Source: Mycobacterium dioxanotrophicus
GTDB lineage: Bacteria > Actinomycetota > Actinomycetes > Mycobacteriales > Mycobacteriaceae
Assembly: GCF_002157835.1 (NCBI RefSeq)
Contig: NZ_CP020809.1
Span: 5,766,001 to 5,830,000 of the forward strand
DNA: 64,000 bases
Reading direction: 5' to 3'
Shown: in pieces, positions 36,373-44,808 of the stretch
Layout of the letters: each line of letters starts with the position of its first letter
Position numbering within the stretch: position 1 is the first letter of the stretch
The notes under the pieces: generated by a model
The model's input: the letters and a program-made list of their open reading frames with translations, nothing else
Databases searched by the model: none
Told to the model about the DNA's origin: nothing
Program-made: the position numbers and the translations under genes

Positions 36373-37571
36373 CCAGTGAATTCGGCCCCATGGTGCTCAC
36401 CGCCGACCGCGAGCTCGCGCTGCTGCGAGAGCTCATCCAGGCCACCTCCAGCGGCCCCGGCGTGGAGCACCTCGCGGCCGCGGCGGCCCGGATGATCACT
36501 GCGGCCACCGCGACCGACGTGTGTTTCGTGCACGTGCTCGACGACTCCGACCGGGCCCTGACGCTGGCCGGCGCGACCCCGCCGTTCGACGCCGAGGTCG
36601 GCAAGATCCGGCTGCCACTCGGCCAGGGCATCTCGGGTTGGGTGGCCAGCCACCGCGAGCCCGTGGTGATCAGCCACGACAAAGAGGCCGACCCGCGCTA
36701 CCTGCCGTTCGAAACGCTGCGCGGACGCGATTTCACGTCGATGGTGTCGGTGCCGATGGAGACCGATCCGGGTGGTCTGGTGGGCGTCCTCAACGTGCAC
36801 ACCGTCAACCGCCGGGAGTTCGGGGAACGTGACGTCGAGCTGCTGGTGGTGATCGGCCGACTCATCGCCGGGGCACTGCACCAGGCCCGGCTGCACCGGC
36901 AGCTGGTGGCCCGCGAACGCGCCCACGAGAATTTCGTCGAGCAGGTCATCGAAGCGCAGGAGATCGAGCGGCGCCGGCTGGCGGGCGACATCCACGACGG
37001 CATCTCGCAGCGGCTGGTGACGCTGTCCTACCGGCTCGATGCCGCGGCCCGCGCCGTCGACGACGCTCGCGCGCTGGCCGAACAACTCGACAAGGCACGG
37101 GAACTGGTCGACTTGACCCTGCAGGAGGCCCGCGCCGCGATCAGCGGGTTGCGGCCACCGGTACTCGACGACCTCGGCCTGGCCGGCGGCTTGGCGAGCC
37201 TGGCGCGTTCCATCCCCGGAATCGATCTCGAGGTGGAGCTCGCCGAGACCCGGGTGCCCGACCACATCGAGCTGGCCCTCTACCGGATCGCCCAGGAATG
37301 CCTGCAGAACGTCGTCAAGCACGCCGACGCGAGCCGGGCCCGGCTCACGTTCACCTTGGAGGACAACGTGGCCAGGCTCGAAATCGTCGACGACGGAAAG
37401 GGTTTCGACACGTTCGAACATCCGCTGGGCAGCGACGAGATGGGCGGCTACGGGTTGCTGTCGATGGCCGAGCGCGCCGAGATCGTCGGTGGCCGGCTCA
37501 ACATCCGGTCCAGGCCGGGTGCAGGGACCGCTGTCACCGCGAGTATTCCGCTCCCCGCCGTGCTCGACTAG
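36369..37571 (+). CDS. GAF-domain histidine kinase (HisKA_3, NarX-type)
   Basis: 400 residues, no membrane segment. GAF domain at about 20-175 (GQGISGWVASHREPVVISHD). HisKA_3 dimerisation helix with phospho-acceptor His209 in RRRLAGDIHDGISQRLV. ATPase domain about 290-395: ALYRIAQECLQNVVKHADAS, DDGKGFD and GGYGLLSMAERAEIVGG (short pieces). Cytoplasmic signal, probably a small molecule or redox cue sensed by GAF; no heme ligand can be assigned. Partner of the preceding regulator by overlap. Confidence 0.95.
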   Translation: MTSEFGPMVLTADRELALLRELIQATSSGPGVEHLAAAAARMITAATATDVCFVHVLDDSDRALTLAGATPPFDAEVGKIRLPLGQGISGWVASHREPVVISHDKEADPRYLPFETLRGRDFTSMVSVPMETDPGGLVGVLNVHTVNRREFGERDVELLVVIGRLIAGALHQARLHRQLVARERAHENFVEQVIEAQEIERRRLAGDIHDGISQRLVTLSYRLDAAARAVDDARALAEQLDKARELVDLTLQEARAAISGLRPPVLDDLGLAGGLASLARSIPGIDLEVELAETRVPDHIELALYRIAQECLQNVVKHADASRARLTFTLEDNVARLEIVDDGKGFDTFEHPLGSDEMGGYGLLSMAERAEIVGGRLNIRSRPGAGTAVTASIPLPAVLD

Positions 37572-37586
37572 GCCCGCACGCGAGGG

Positions 37587-38090
37587 TCAGAAGTCGCCGG
37601 AGTTGCGCCGCAGCGTCTCGATCGACGCCACCAACGCGCGGGACTGTTCCGCGGACATCCCGACATCCCCGAACACCTGATCGTTGAGGGTCACGGTGGC
37701 TTCTTCGACCGTGGAACGCCCCAACTCGGTGATCTGCACCAGGGTGGTGCGGCCGTCGGTCGGATGCGGTATGCGCTCCACCAGCCCGTTGGCCTCGAGC
37801 CGGCGGATGGCGTGCGTGACGCTCGTGACGTGCACCTGCAGCCGGTCCGACGCCTTGGTGATGGGCAGCGCACCGGCCCTGCTGAAGGCCAGCAGCCGCA
37901 ACAATTCGAAGCGCGAGAAGCTCAGGTCGTAGGGCCGCAGCGCGGTCTCGACCCGGGCCAGCAGGATCTGGTGTGCACGCATCACCGACGTCACCGCGAC
38001 CATCCCGTCGGCAACGTCACCCCAGCCCGCTGCCTCCCAGTTGGCGCGGGCCAATGCGATGGGATCACGCTTGTCGGGTGGTGAGGGCAC
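37587..38090 (-). CDS. MarR-family regulator
   Basis: 167 residues. Winged helix-turn-helix: LSFSRFELLRLLAFSRAGAL, ASDRLQVHVTSVTHAIRRLE and the wing HPTDGRTTLVQITELGR. It lies 51 nt downstream of the aminotransferase on the same strand, so it may be the last gene of the SigL-linked cluster or have its own promoter in that gap. It converges on the kinase with 15 nt between. Possibly a product-responsive regulator of the cluster; inference only. Confidence 0.88.
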   Translation of the reverse strand: MPSPPDKRDPIALARANWEAAGWGDVADGMVAVTSVMRAHQILLARVETALRPYDLSFSRFELLRLLAFSRAGALPITKASDRLQVHVTSVTHAIRRLEANGLVERIPHPTDGRTTLVQITELGRSTVEEATVTLNDQVFGDVGMSAEQSRALVASIETLRRNSGDF

Positions 38091-38141
38091 GCTTCTTCAT
38101 ACCGCATCACCGTTGCCCGCGGTGCGAACAGCGCGGCGAAT

Positions 38142-39176
38142 TCAGCGCATCGCCGTGCGCACCGCGCGCAGCACTGCCCGCGTCGACTCCCGCGATCCCA
38201 CCGTGATTCGCACACCACCGTCGGGGTAGTGCCGGACCTGCAGGCCGGCGCCGTCGAACACGGCCTGCCAGCGCCGCCCGCAGGCGGGTAGGTAGACGAA
38301 GTTGGCCTGCCCTTCGGTGGTGTAGAGACCCATCGACCGCAACCGCAACTGCAGGTACCTGCGCTCCGCGGCGATCATCCGAATCCGCTGCCGGAGTTGG
38401 CTTTCCGCGTCGTAGGAGGCGGCCACCGCCACGAGGCCGCTCAGCGGGGTGCCGAACGGAAGTTGCATGGACCACAACGTGCGACCGAGATCCGGAGCGC
38501 AGAAACCGTATCCGACCCGCAGCCCGGCCAGTCCGTAGGCCTTCGAAAAGGTCCGTACCACCACCACATTGCCGAACCTGCGGACGAGGCTGGGCGCATC
38601 GATGCGGTGTTCACCGGGCAGGAACTCGACGTAGGCCTCGTCGAGCAGTACGACGGTGTCCCGGGGTACGCGCGCGAGGAACCGTTCGATGTCATCTGCC
38701 GGTTCGACGGTTCCGGTGGGGTTGTGTGGTCGGCATACAACGACCACCCTGGCGTTCTCGGCGGCCTCGGCCATGGCGTCGAGGTCGTGGTGGCCGTGCT
38801 GGTCGAGCGGCACCGTCACCGACCGCAACCGGGCCATCTGCGCGAAGATCGGAAATCCGTCGAAGGTCGGCGCCGCCATCACCATCGTGTCTCCCGGACT
38901 GCTGACCGCGTGCAGCACCTGCATCGTGACGCCGGTCGCGCCGGATCCGATGACCACCTGGGACTCTCGCACGCCGACGTGCCCGGCGATCAACGACCGC
39001 AGCCGCTGCGGCAGGAACTCCGGATACCGGTTGGCCGTATCGATGGACGCAGCCATCGCCGACCGCACGGCAGGCAATGGCGGAAAGGGATATTCGTTGA
39101 GCGACAACGCCAGCGGGTTGACCGCGTCGGGTATCGAACCGACCACGCCGAGCAGCGCAGCGGGTGGGGTGGCCAT
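38142..39176 (-). CDS. PLP-dependent aminotransferase (HisC-like fold type I)
   Basis: 344 residues. Class I/II aminotransferase with PLP lysine Lys212 (RTFSKAYGLAGLRVGYG), Asn152 (PHNPTGT), Asp179 and Tyr182 (VLLDEAYVEF). It resembles histidinol-phosphate or aromatic aminotransferases, but its place in a cluster with ThDP and KAS III enzymes argues for a biosynthetic role, such as making an alpha-keto acid or aminating a ketone. Its ATG shares one base with the stop of the KAS III-like gene (TGATG). Confidence 0.9.
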   Translation of the reverse strand: MATPPAALLGVVGSIPDAVNPLALSLNEYPFPPLPAVRSAMAASIDTANRYPEFLPQRLRSLIAGHVGVRESQVVIGSGATGVTMQVLHAVSSPGDTMVMAAPTFDGFPIFAQMARLRSVTVPLDQHGHHDLDAMAEAAENARVVVVCRPHNPTGTVEPADDIERFLARVPRDTVVLLDEAYVEFLPGEHRIDAPSLVRRFGNVVVVRTFSKAYGLAGLRVGYGFCAPDLGRTLWSMQLPFGTPLSGLVAVAASYDAESQLRQRIRMIAAERRYLQLRLRSMGLYTTEGQANFVYLPACGRRWQAVFDGAGLQVRHYPDGGVRITVGSRESTRAVLRAVRTAMR

Positions 39177-40213
39177 CAGTTACGTCCGCCCCAGTACACG
39201 GCGGCCGCTCCGGCGAAGTCACCGGCGTGCGCGAACGCCGCCATCAGCACAGTGTCCCCCGCCGCGATCCGCCCGGTGCTCACCGCGCGGTCGAAGTTCA
39301 CCGGAATGCCTGCGGCGAAGAGGTTTCCACACTCGTCGAAAGTATCGACATGCCGCTCCTGAGGCAGCTCGAGTGCCTCACGCCAGTTCCGCAGGAACGC
39401 CCGGTTGGGCTGGTTGGTCACCAGCAGGTCGATGTCCTTGGGCGGCACCCCGATTCGGTCACACACCGCGTAGGAAACCTCGGGCACCTGGCGGTTACCG
39501 CGGGCCAGCACCTTGGTGATCTTGCTCTCGGTGAACCCGATGCACCCCTCCCCCGGACCCGCCTCCCACCACTTGCGCGGCGGATCGACAGCGATGGTCA
39601 TGTCACCGGCGAACTCGCCGTAGGTGCGGCACTCCACATCCAAGATGGGCGAAGCGTCGGAGAGCGCCACCAGACCCACCGCGGCACCGTCGCCGGGTAC
39701 CGCGGACTGGGCTTTGCGCCGGATGCTCTCCTGGTCGAAGATCTGGCCCGCGGCGTTCTGCGCGACGGCGATCAGCGCGGTACGCCCTTCCCCGGAGGCG
39801 AGCAGGTTGCGTGCCAGCTTGAGTCCGAGCACGAACGCCGCGCAGCCGCCGTTGTGCAGATCGATCACCCAGTTCGGTTTCATGCCAAGGCGATGCGCCA
39901 TGCCGCCGCCCCCGCCGTAGAACGGCATGTCGGGCATCTGGGTGTGCGTGATGAGGATGTCGGCATTGCTCACCGCATCCTGGCCGTGCCGGTCGATCAA
40001 CCCTGCGGCGGCGCGTTCGACCATGTCGATGGCGGTCTCATCGGGCGCCACGTGGTGCCGAAACCGGGGCGCCCGGAACATGAGATTGTCCCGCAGCTCG
40101 TCGGATTCGGCGAACTGTGCGTAGTATTCGGCGCCGATCGGCTCTCCGGGCAGGTAGGTCGACACGTCGAGCAGGGAGACGGTTTTGGTGGCTGCGCTCA
40201 TCGTCGTGCTCAT
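39176..40213 (-). CDS. KAS III (FabH)-like protein with altered active site
   Basis: 345 residues from ATG 40213, overlapping the SRPBCC stop (ATGA). Thiolase fold of the KAS III type. The nucleophile is Cys124 in DLHNGGCAAFV. The Asn of the triad is Asn297 (DECGNLFAAGIP). The active-site His, normally in HQAN, is Asn267 (TNQPNRAF). Loss of that His argues against ordinary decarboxylative condensation and for acyl transfer or another reaction. Cluster partners are a ThDP enzyme and an aminotransferase. Confidence 0.88.
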   Translation of the reverse strand: MSTTMSAATKTVSLLDVSTYLPGEPIGAEYYAQFAESDELRDNLMFRAPRFRHHVAPDETAIDMVERAAAGLIDRHGQDAVSNADILITHTQMPDMPFYGGGGGMAHRLGMKPNWVIDLHNGGCAAFVLGLKLARNLLASGEGRTALIAVAQNAAGQIFDQESIRRKAQSAVPGDGAAVGLVALSDASPILDVECRTYGEFAGDMTIAVDPPRKWWEAGPGEGCIGFTESKITKVLARGNRQVPEVSYAVCDRIGVPPKDIDLLVTNQPNRAFLRNWREALELPQERHVDTFDECGNLFAAGIPVNFDRAVSTGRIAAGDTVLMAAFAHAGDFAGAAAVYWGGRN

Positions 40214-40890
40214 TTCATCCAGGCTGGGGTGACCGGCAGGCCGTTGCGGTGCCGGTACTCGGCGATTGCTTTGAGGTTGTGCAGTTCGAGCAGATGACCG
40301 GCGCCGAACATGTCCCAGAAGTCGCCCACCCACACCGGGCGTCCGGGCGGTGCGGTCTCCGGGTACGGGTTGTTGTCGTAGAACGGGTGATGGCAATTCG
40401 TCCACAGCACAACAGATCCCGGTTTGTCTAACACCACCTGGGCGTCGACGATGCGCATCAGGTAGATCATCCACAGGTGCTTGCCCTGGTCCCACGCACA
40501 GTGATAGTCGACGGTGAGCGCCTCGCGGTTGGCCACGGTGCGGGTGTAGATCTCGCTTCCCGGCCCGGTCGGTCCGGCACCGAGCCGGTCATACGCCAGC
40601 CACAACCCCGGTTCGTCGGTGGTGGTGAATCCGCGCAGGCTGTAGGTCCACTCCTCCAGGCTGCGGGTGTCCGACAGATAGTCGAACAGTTCTTCTGGGG
40701 GGCAATCGATGTAGTCGTTGACGGTGCAGTACTCGCCGAACACCTCGTCGTGCGGGTACACCGACCGCATCATCTCCAGGATGATCGGGGTGGCCTGCTC
40801 TTTCGGTGAGGTTTCGATGCGGACGAGCCCGTCCATGGCTTCGGGTGTACCCCGATGGGCGGTGATGTCATCAAGCGCGGGCAGCGACAT
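40210..40890 (-). CDS. SRPBCC/START-fold protein (cyclase- or coenzyme-binding-like)
   Basis: 226 residues from ATG 40890 (AGGAG nine nt upstream); it overlaps the end of the ThDP gene by 20 nt. NDYIDCPPEELFDYLSDTRSLEEWTYSLRGF is a typical SRPBCC/polyketide-cyclase start, here cited as CPPEELFDYLSDTRSLEEW. The C-terminal portion (VVLWTNCHHPFYDNNPYPET) is unusual, with adjacent His residues. The fold binds hydrophobic ligands; it may act on the cluster product. No specific reaction can be named. Confidence 0.75.
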   Translation of the reverse strand: MSLPALDDITAHRGTPEAMDGLVRIETSPKEQATPIILEMMRSVYPHDEVFGEYCTVNDYIDCPPEELFDYLSDTRSLEEWTYSLRGFTTTDEPGLWLAYDRLGAGPTGPGSEIYTRTVANREALTVDYHCAWDQGKHLWMIYLMRIVDAQVVLDKPGSVVLWTNCHHPFYDNNPYPETAPPGRPVWVGDFWDMFGAGHLLELHNLKAIAEYRHRNGLPVTPAWMK

Positions 40891-42577
40891 GGGTTCTGTT
40901 CTCCTCGGTGTGCGGTGTGGCGGATCTGTTGAGAAAGGCTGCGAACGGAGGTATTTCATCGGCAGAGCATTCGATGCTGATGACCGACGGGCCGTCGTCG
41001 TCCAGCGCCAGCTGCAGCGCTGCGGGCAACTGCCCGATGTCGTCGACGCCGAGTGAGGGGAGGCCCGGGAACATCGCGGCCAGGCCGGGTCCCAGATGAC
41101 TGGGTCCGAACCGGTTGTAGCTGTAGCGGTCCCCGTAAAACGTCTGCTCGCGGGTCACGCACATGGCGTGCGCGTGGTTGTCGAACAGCAGGAAGGTGAT
41201 CGGCAAACGATACTGCAACGCCGTGTGAATCTCCATGCCGTGCATGAAGAATGAGCCGTCGCCGGCGATGACCACCGTACGCCCGCCCCTGGCGAAGGTC
41301 ATGCCGATCCCGGCACCGAAGCTGTATCCCATCCCACCCATGCCGAGTGCGACGACGAAACGGCCGTCGCGCCGGGCCCCCAGGTAATGGATGGCCGACG
41401 CCCCGATGTTGCCTGCATCGACGACAATGTCGGTTCCTGCGGGCAGCACATCGTCGAGCACTGCCATCGCATCGCGGTACCGGACTCCGGGACCGTTGTG
41501 CGGTGGCGGCCGTAATTCACTGCGCAGCACCGTATCCGGGACCCGGACATGTGCGGGCCTGCCGTGTCCTGACAGTGCCTGCGTCAGCAGGGCCAGCGAC
41601 CCCCGCAGATCGTCGGCGTGCACGTGGGTACACGGCAGGTACGGTGCGGCCGAACCGATCGAGTAGGTCGGCACCGTGCTCAACGCGTCGTCGAGACCAG
41701 CCCTCGCGGTGACGGTCATGCGGGTGCCGACCAGCAGGCACAGCGCGCTGCGCGCCACCGCGGTGGCGACGCCGGGATGGCCCATCACACCGGATACCCC
41801 CAGCGCAGAAGACGATCCGAGGCCAGGGGTGCCCGCGACGTCCTTGGCGTCGGGCACCGTGGCGATGCGCGCGCGCAGCGTGGCGCGCAGCCGCTCGAGC
41901 TCGGCTCGCGCGTCGTCCCTGGCCACCTGCTCCCCGGCGATGATGGTGATCGGTCCGGCCGCCTCCCGCAAGGCCGCGGCGAGCGGACCGGGATCGGAAA
42001 GCTGTGCGCCCACAGGTATTCCGTTGACCTTGCCGTTGGTAGGTTCGCCCAGGTCGGCCTGTTGGATGTCCTTGGGCAGCAGCAGCACCGCCGGTCCGCC
42101 GGTGCGGGCCGCGGCCAGCGCCTCGGGCAGGGCCGTGAGAATGTCTCGGGCACTGACCACTCGGCGGCAGTACACCGAAACCGCCGAGAACAGGGCGTGG
42201 GCATCCAGGGCACCGTTGCGCCCGCTGGTGTCCTGGAAGGCCCCGCGTCCGTCCAGCGCCGTCGGGGCCTGACCGATCAACGCCAGCACGGGAACTCGGC
42301 TGGCCAGTGACTCTCCCAGGCCGGGCACGGTGTTCAGGCAACCGCCGCCCGATGTGGCGGCGACCACACCGATCCCTGCCCCGCTGCGGCTGTAGCCGTC
42401 AGCCATTGCGGCCGCGGAGAATTCGTGTTTGGCCAGTACCGCGGTGATGTCGTCGCGAAAGTGCGTCGCATCGTAGAGATCTTCGATATTGGCGCCGTCG
42501 ACGCCGAAGATGTGGGAGACCCCGCTCGCCGCCAGGTGGCCGACGATGTGGTCGACCACTCGGTGCCTGCTGGCCAT
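40871..42577 (-). CDS. ThDP-dependent enzyme (acetolactate synthase-like)
   Basis: 568 residues with the three-domain layout of the ThDP family. Catalytic Glu52 (LAKHEFSAAAMADGYSR) activates the cofactor; the metal-diphosphate motif is GDGSFFMHGMEIHTALQYRL ending in FDNHAHA. The central domain (about 185-330) is degenerate, with no clear FAD site. Such enzymes decarboxylate 2-keto acids and ligate the activated aldehyde to another carbonyl. It is the first gene after the SigL-type promoter at 42607-42634 and leads four further genes. Confidence 0.88.
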   Translation of the reverse strand: MASRHRVVDHIVGHLAASGVSHIFGVDGANIEDLYDATHFRDDITAVLAKHEFSAAAMADGYSRSGAGIGVVAATSGGGCLNTVPGLGESLASRVPVLALIGQAPTALDGRGAFQDTSGRNGALDAHALFSAVSVYCRRVVSARDILTALPEALAAARTGGPAVLLLPKDIQQADLGEPTNGKVNGIPVGAQLSDPGPLAAALREAAGPITIIAGEQVARDDARAELERLRATLRARIATVPDAKDVAGTPGLGSSSALGVSGVMGHPGVATAVARSALCLLVGTRMTVTARAGLDDALSTVPTYSIGSAAPYLPCTHVHADDLRGSLALLTQALSGHGRPAHVRVPDTVLRSELRPPPHNGPGVRYRDAMAVLDDVLPAGTDIVVDAGNIGASAIHYLGARRDGRFVVALGMGGMGYSFGAGIGMTFARGGRTVVIAGDGSFFMHGMEIHTALQYRLPITFLLFDNHAHAMCVTREQTFYGDRYSYNRFGPSHLGPGLAAMFPGLPSLGVDDIGQLPAALQLALDDDGPSVISIECSADEIPPFAAFLNRSATPHTEENRTHVAARA

Positions 42578-42606
42578 ATTCCACCTGCCTTCCGGTTCTG
42601 CCTAGT

Positions 42607-42634
42607 GACACGGCCCGGGAGGGGGCGCGGTTCA
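42607..42634 (-). promoter_or_regulatory. SigL-type promoter of the ThDP/KAS III cluster
   Basis: On the minus strand TGAACC (42634-42629) and CGTGTC (42612-42607) are separated by exactly 16 nt. As I recall it, the published M. tuberculosis SigL consensus is TGAACC-N16-CGTgtr, so this is a full match. It lies in the 70-nt gap after rslA and gives a leader of about 25 nt before the ThDP start codon. Confidence 0.8.
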
Positions 42635-42647
42635 CCGGCGGCCGGAT

Positions 42648-43382
42648 TTACAGGGTTTTCTCAAGTAGTACTTTTCCGTCGGGCGACGAAACCATTTGCA
42701 CCGCAGCGATTTCGTTGATCGGCAACGTCGTGTTTCCGCTGGGCAGGGCCGTCGCGCCGGACAATCCGAGCCATGTCGCGACCTCAGTGTGAGTACCGTC
42801 ACGGCCGACCACCACCATGCCGAGGTTCTGCGGCGGCGCATCCTTGTTGCCCCAGTCCCCGTAGGTGCATGCCATGTCGATCCGGGTGCCCCACGTGTAG
42901 CTGCTCAGCGCAATGCTGGCGTTGATCGGGGTCTCGGACACCTTGGACATCTGGAGCATCTGAGCGGTCTGCTGCTGCTCGGTCCCGGTGTGCAGACCGA
43001 ACGTTTCGGGGCGGATCGCGACGACGAGTCCGACTGCCAGCACGGCAGCGGCCAACCCGACCGCGGCCGAGGTCACCCACCGGGACCGGCGCCGCCGCCA
43101 GCTGACCTTGGCGAGCACCGACTCCAGCACTTCGGGTCGAAGGGGTGGATCGGGTTGCTCCTCATCGAGCGCACGCACATCGTCGAAGTCGAGCAGGGCG
43201 AGCAGGGCCGGCATGCCGCTCAGCTCAGCCACAGCTGCACGGCAGCGCTCACATCCCGCCAGATGGCCTTCGTACTCGCGGCGCTCGGTGCTCGTCAATG
43301 AGCCGAGGACATAGGCCGCGTCCCAGGTGAGGTAGCGGTCGCCGTCCACGGGATCAATGCGGGGTGCACCGTACTGCGTCAT
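42648..43382 (-). CDS. rslA: anti-sigma factor RslA (zinc-associated anti-sigma)
   Basis: 244 residues. The N-terminal ZAS domain has His40-x3-Cys44-x2-Cys47 (HLAGCERC), which binds zinc and holds SigL; oxidation releases it. One membrane segment lies at about 100-122 (TSAAVGLAAAVLAVGLVVAI). The extracytoplasmic part (about 125-244) is the RskA-type domain (SGATALPSGNTTLPINEIAA). It overlaps sigL by four nt (ATGA). Equivalent to Rv0736. Confidence 0.93.
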   Translation of the reverse strand: MTQYGAPRIDPVDGDRYLTWDAAYVLGSLTSTERREYEGHLAGCERCRAAVAELSGMPALLALLDFDDVRALDEEQPDPPLRPEVLESVLAKVSWRRRRSRWVTSAAVGLAAAVLAVGLVVAIRPETFGLHTGTEQQQTAQMLQMSKVSETPINASIALSSYTWGTRIDMACTYGDWGNKDAPPQNLGMVVVGRDGTHTEVATWLGLSGATALPSGNTTLPINEIAAVQMVSSPDGKVLLEKTL

Positions 43383-43894
43383 CGTGTCACCCCCATTTCT
43401 TGCAGATTGAGTCGTAATGCGCGAACGGCGTAGTGCAGCCGCGACTTCACCGTGCCCTCCGGTATCTGGAGGTCGGCCGCGATCTGCGTGGTGGTCCAGC
43501 CCTGGTAATAGGCGCGACGCACCACGGCCCGATGCTCCTCGGACAGTTGACTGAGTGCGGTGCTCAGCAACAACCGGTCCAATGCGGTGTCCACCTGGTC
43601 GGGGGCGGCGTGATCGGCCACCAGTTCGGGGTCCGGAACACCCGTCTCGTTGCGGAACCGGGCGCTTCGGCGTTCATCAATAATCATGTTCCGCGCCACC
43701 GTGAACAGCCAAGCCCTCGCCGACCGGTCGGTGTCCGCGGTGACGTCGGGATGGCGCCAGGCGCGCAGCAGCGTCTCCTGCACCACGTCTTCGGCGCGCG
43801 CCTGGTCGCCGGTGAGACGCAGCGCGTATCGCCACAAGGCCGCGGCATGCTCATCGTAGAGCCCCCGCATCATGGCGGCCTCCGGATCGTCCAT
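43379..43894 (-). CDS. sigL: ECF sigma factor SigL
   Basis: 171 residues. Region 2: LWRYALRLTGDQARAEDVVQETLLRAWRHP and ARAWLFTVARNMIIDERRSA (in part). Region 4: ALSQLSEEHRAVVRRAYYQGWTTTQIAADLQIPEGTVKSRLHYAVRALR (in part). GGAGG precedes the ATG. Identity follows from the map-sigL-rslA order of M. tuberculosis (Rv0734-Rv0736), the coupled ZAS anti-sigma gene, and a SigL-type promoter upstream (autoregulation). Confidence 0.94.
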   Translation of the reverse strand: MDDPEAAMMRGLYDEHAAALWRYALRLTGDQARAEDVVQETLLRAWRHPDVTADTDRSARAWLFTVARNMIIDERRSARFRNETGVPDPELVADHAAPDQVDTALDRLLLSTALSQLSEEHRAVVRRAYYQGWTTTQIAADLQIPEGTVKSRLHYAVRALRLNLQEMGVTR

Positions 43895-43912
43895 TAACCA
43901 ACCTCCGTCTTA

Positions 43913-43940
43913 GATACGACGTTGGTGGTGATCCAGTTCA
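43913..43940 (-). promoter_or_regulatory. SigL-type promoter of sigL-rslA
   Basis: TGAACT (43940-43935) and CGTATC (43918-43913) with a 16-nt spacer on the minus strand, about 19 nt ahead of the sigL ATG. One base off the SigL -35 consensus. It indicates autoregulation of the sigma operon. Confidence 0.75.
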
Positions 43941-44010
43941 TTAGACCTTTGCGCCCGCAGGTGCGTGACGGTTCGGGCAACATCACGCCGGGCGATTGCT
44001 GACGGGGAAA

Positions 44011-44808
44011 TCAGCGGGTGAGGATCCGGGGCCCGTCCTCGGTCACGGCCACGGTGTGCTCCCAGTGCGCGGCGCGTGTTCCGTCGGCGGTGATGACGGT
44101 CCACTCGTCTTCCAACACCACGGTCTTGGTGGTGCCGAGGGTCAGCATGGGTTCGATGGCCAGCACCGAGCCCACGGCCAGATACGGGCCGCGCCCCGGC
44201 GAACCCTCGTTGGGCAGGAACGGGTCCATGTGCATCTGCCTGCCGATGGCGTGCCCGCCGTAGCCGGCGACGATTCCGTATTTGCGGTCGTGTCGGGCTT
44301 CCGCGGCGTGGGTCTCGACCTCGATGGCGTGCGAGACATCGGTGAGCCGGTTTCCGGGAAGCATCGCGGCGATCCCCGCCTCCATGGCCGCTTTGGTTGC
44401 CTCGGACAAGGCCTCGTCGGCGTCGATCAGCGGCCCGACGCCGAAGGTGACGGCTGAGTCGCCGTGCCAGCCGTCGACGATCGCGCCGCAGTCGATCGAG
44501 ACCAGATCGCCGGTGGCGAGCACCTCGCCGGCCGACGGGATGCCATGCACCACACGGTCGTTGACCGACGCGCAGATGCTGGCCGGAAAGCCGTGATAGC
44601 CGAGGAACGATGGCGTGCCGCCACCGTCGCGGATGACGGATTCGGCAATGCGGTCGAGCTCAAGTGTGCTGACGCCCGGCGCGGCCGCGGCTTGAACCGC
44701 GCGCAGCGCGGACGCGACGAGTGCGCCCGCGACTTCCATGGCGTCGAGTTCTCCTGCGCTGCGCTGCGCGACGACCTTACGGCTGCGCAGCCCCGGCAGG
44801 GAGATCAC
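44011..44808 (-). CDS. map: methionine aminopeptidase type I
   Basis: 265 residues. It removes the initiator Met from nascent proteins. Metal ligands lie in [17 protein letters not shown] (two Asp), [15 protein letters not shown] (His), AIEPMLTL (Glu) and WEHTVAVT (Glu region); the substrate His is in [19 protein letters not shown]. It overlaps adk by four nt and follows secY-adk, as in most actinobacteria (Rv0734, mapA). A second Map is usual in mycobacteria but is not in this window. Confidence 0.97.
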   Translation of the reverse strand: MISLPGLRSRKVVAQRSAGELDAMEVAGALVASALRAVQAAAAPGVSTLELDRIAESVIRDGGGTPSFLGYHGFPASICASVNDRVVHGIPSAGEVLATGDLVSIDCGAIVDGWHGDSAVTFGVGPLIDADEALSEATKAAMEAGIAAMLPGNRLTDVSHAIEVETHAAEARHDRKYGIVAGYGGHAIGRQMHMDPFLPNEGSPGRGPYLAVGSVLAIEPMLTLGTTKTVVLEDEWTVITADGTRAAHWEHTVAVTEDGPRILTR

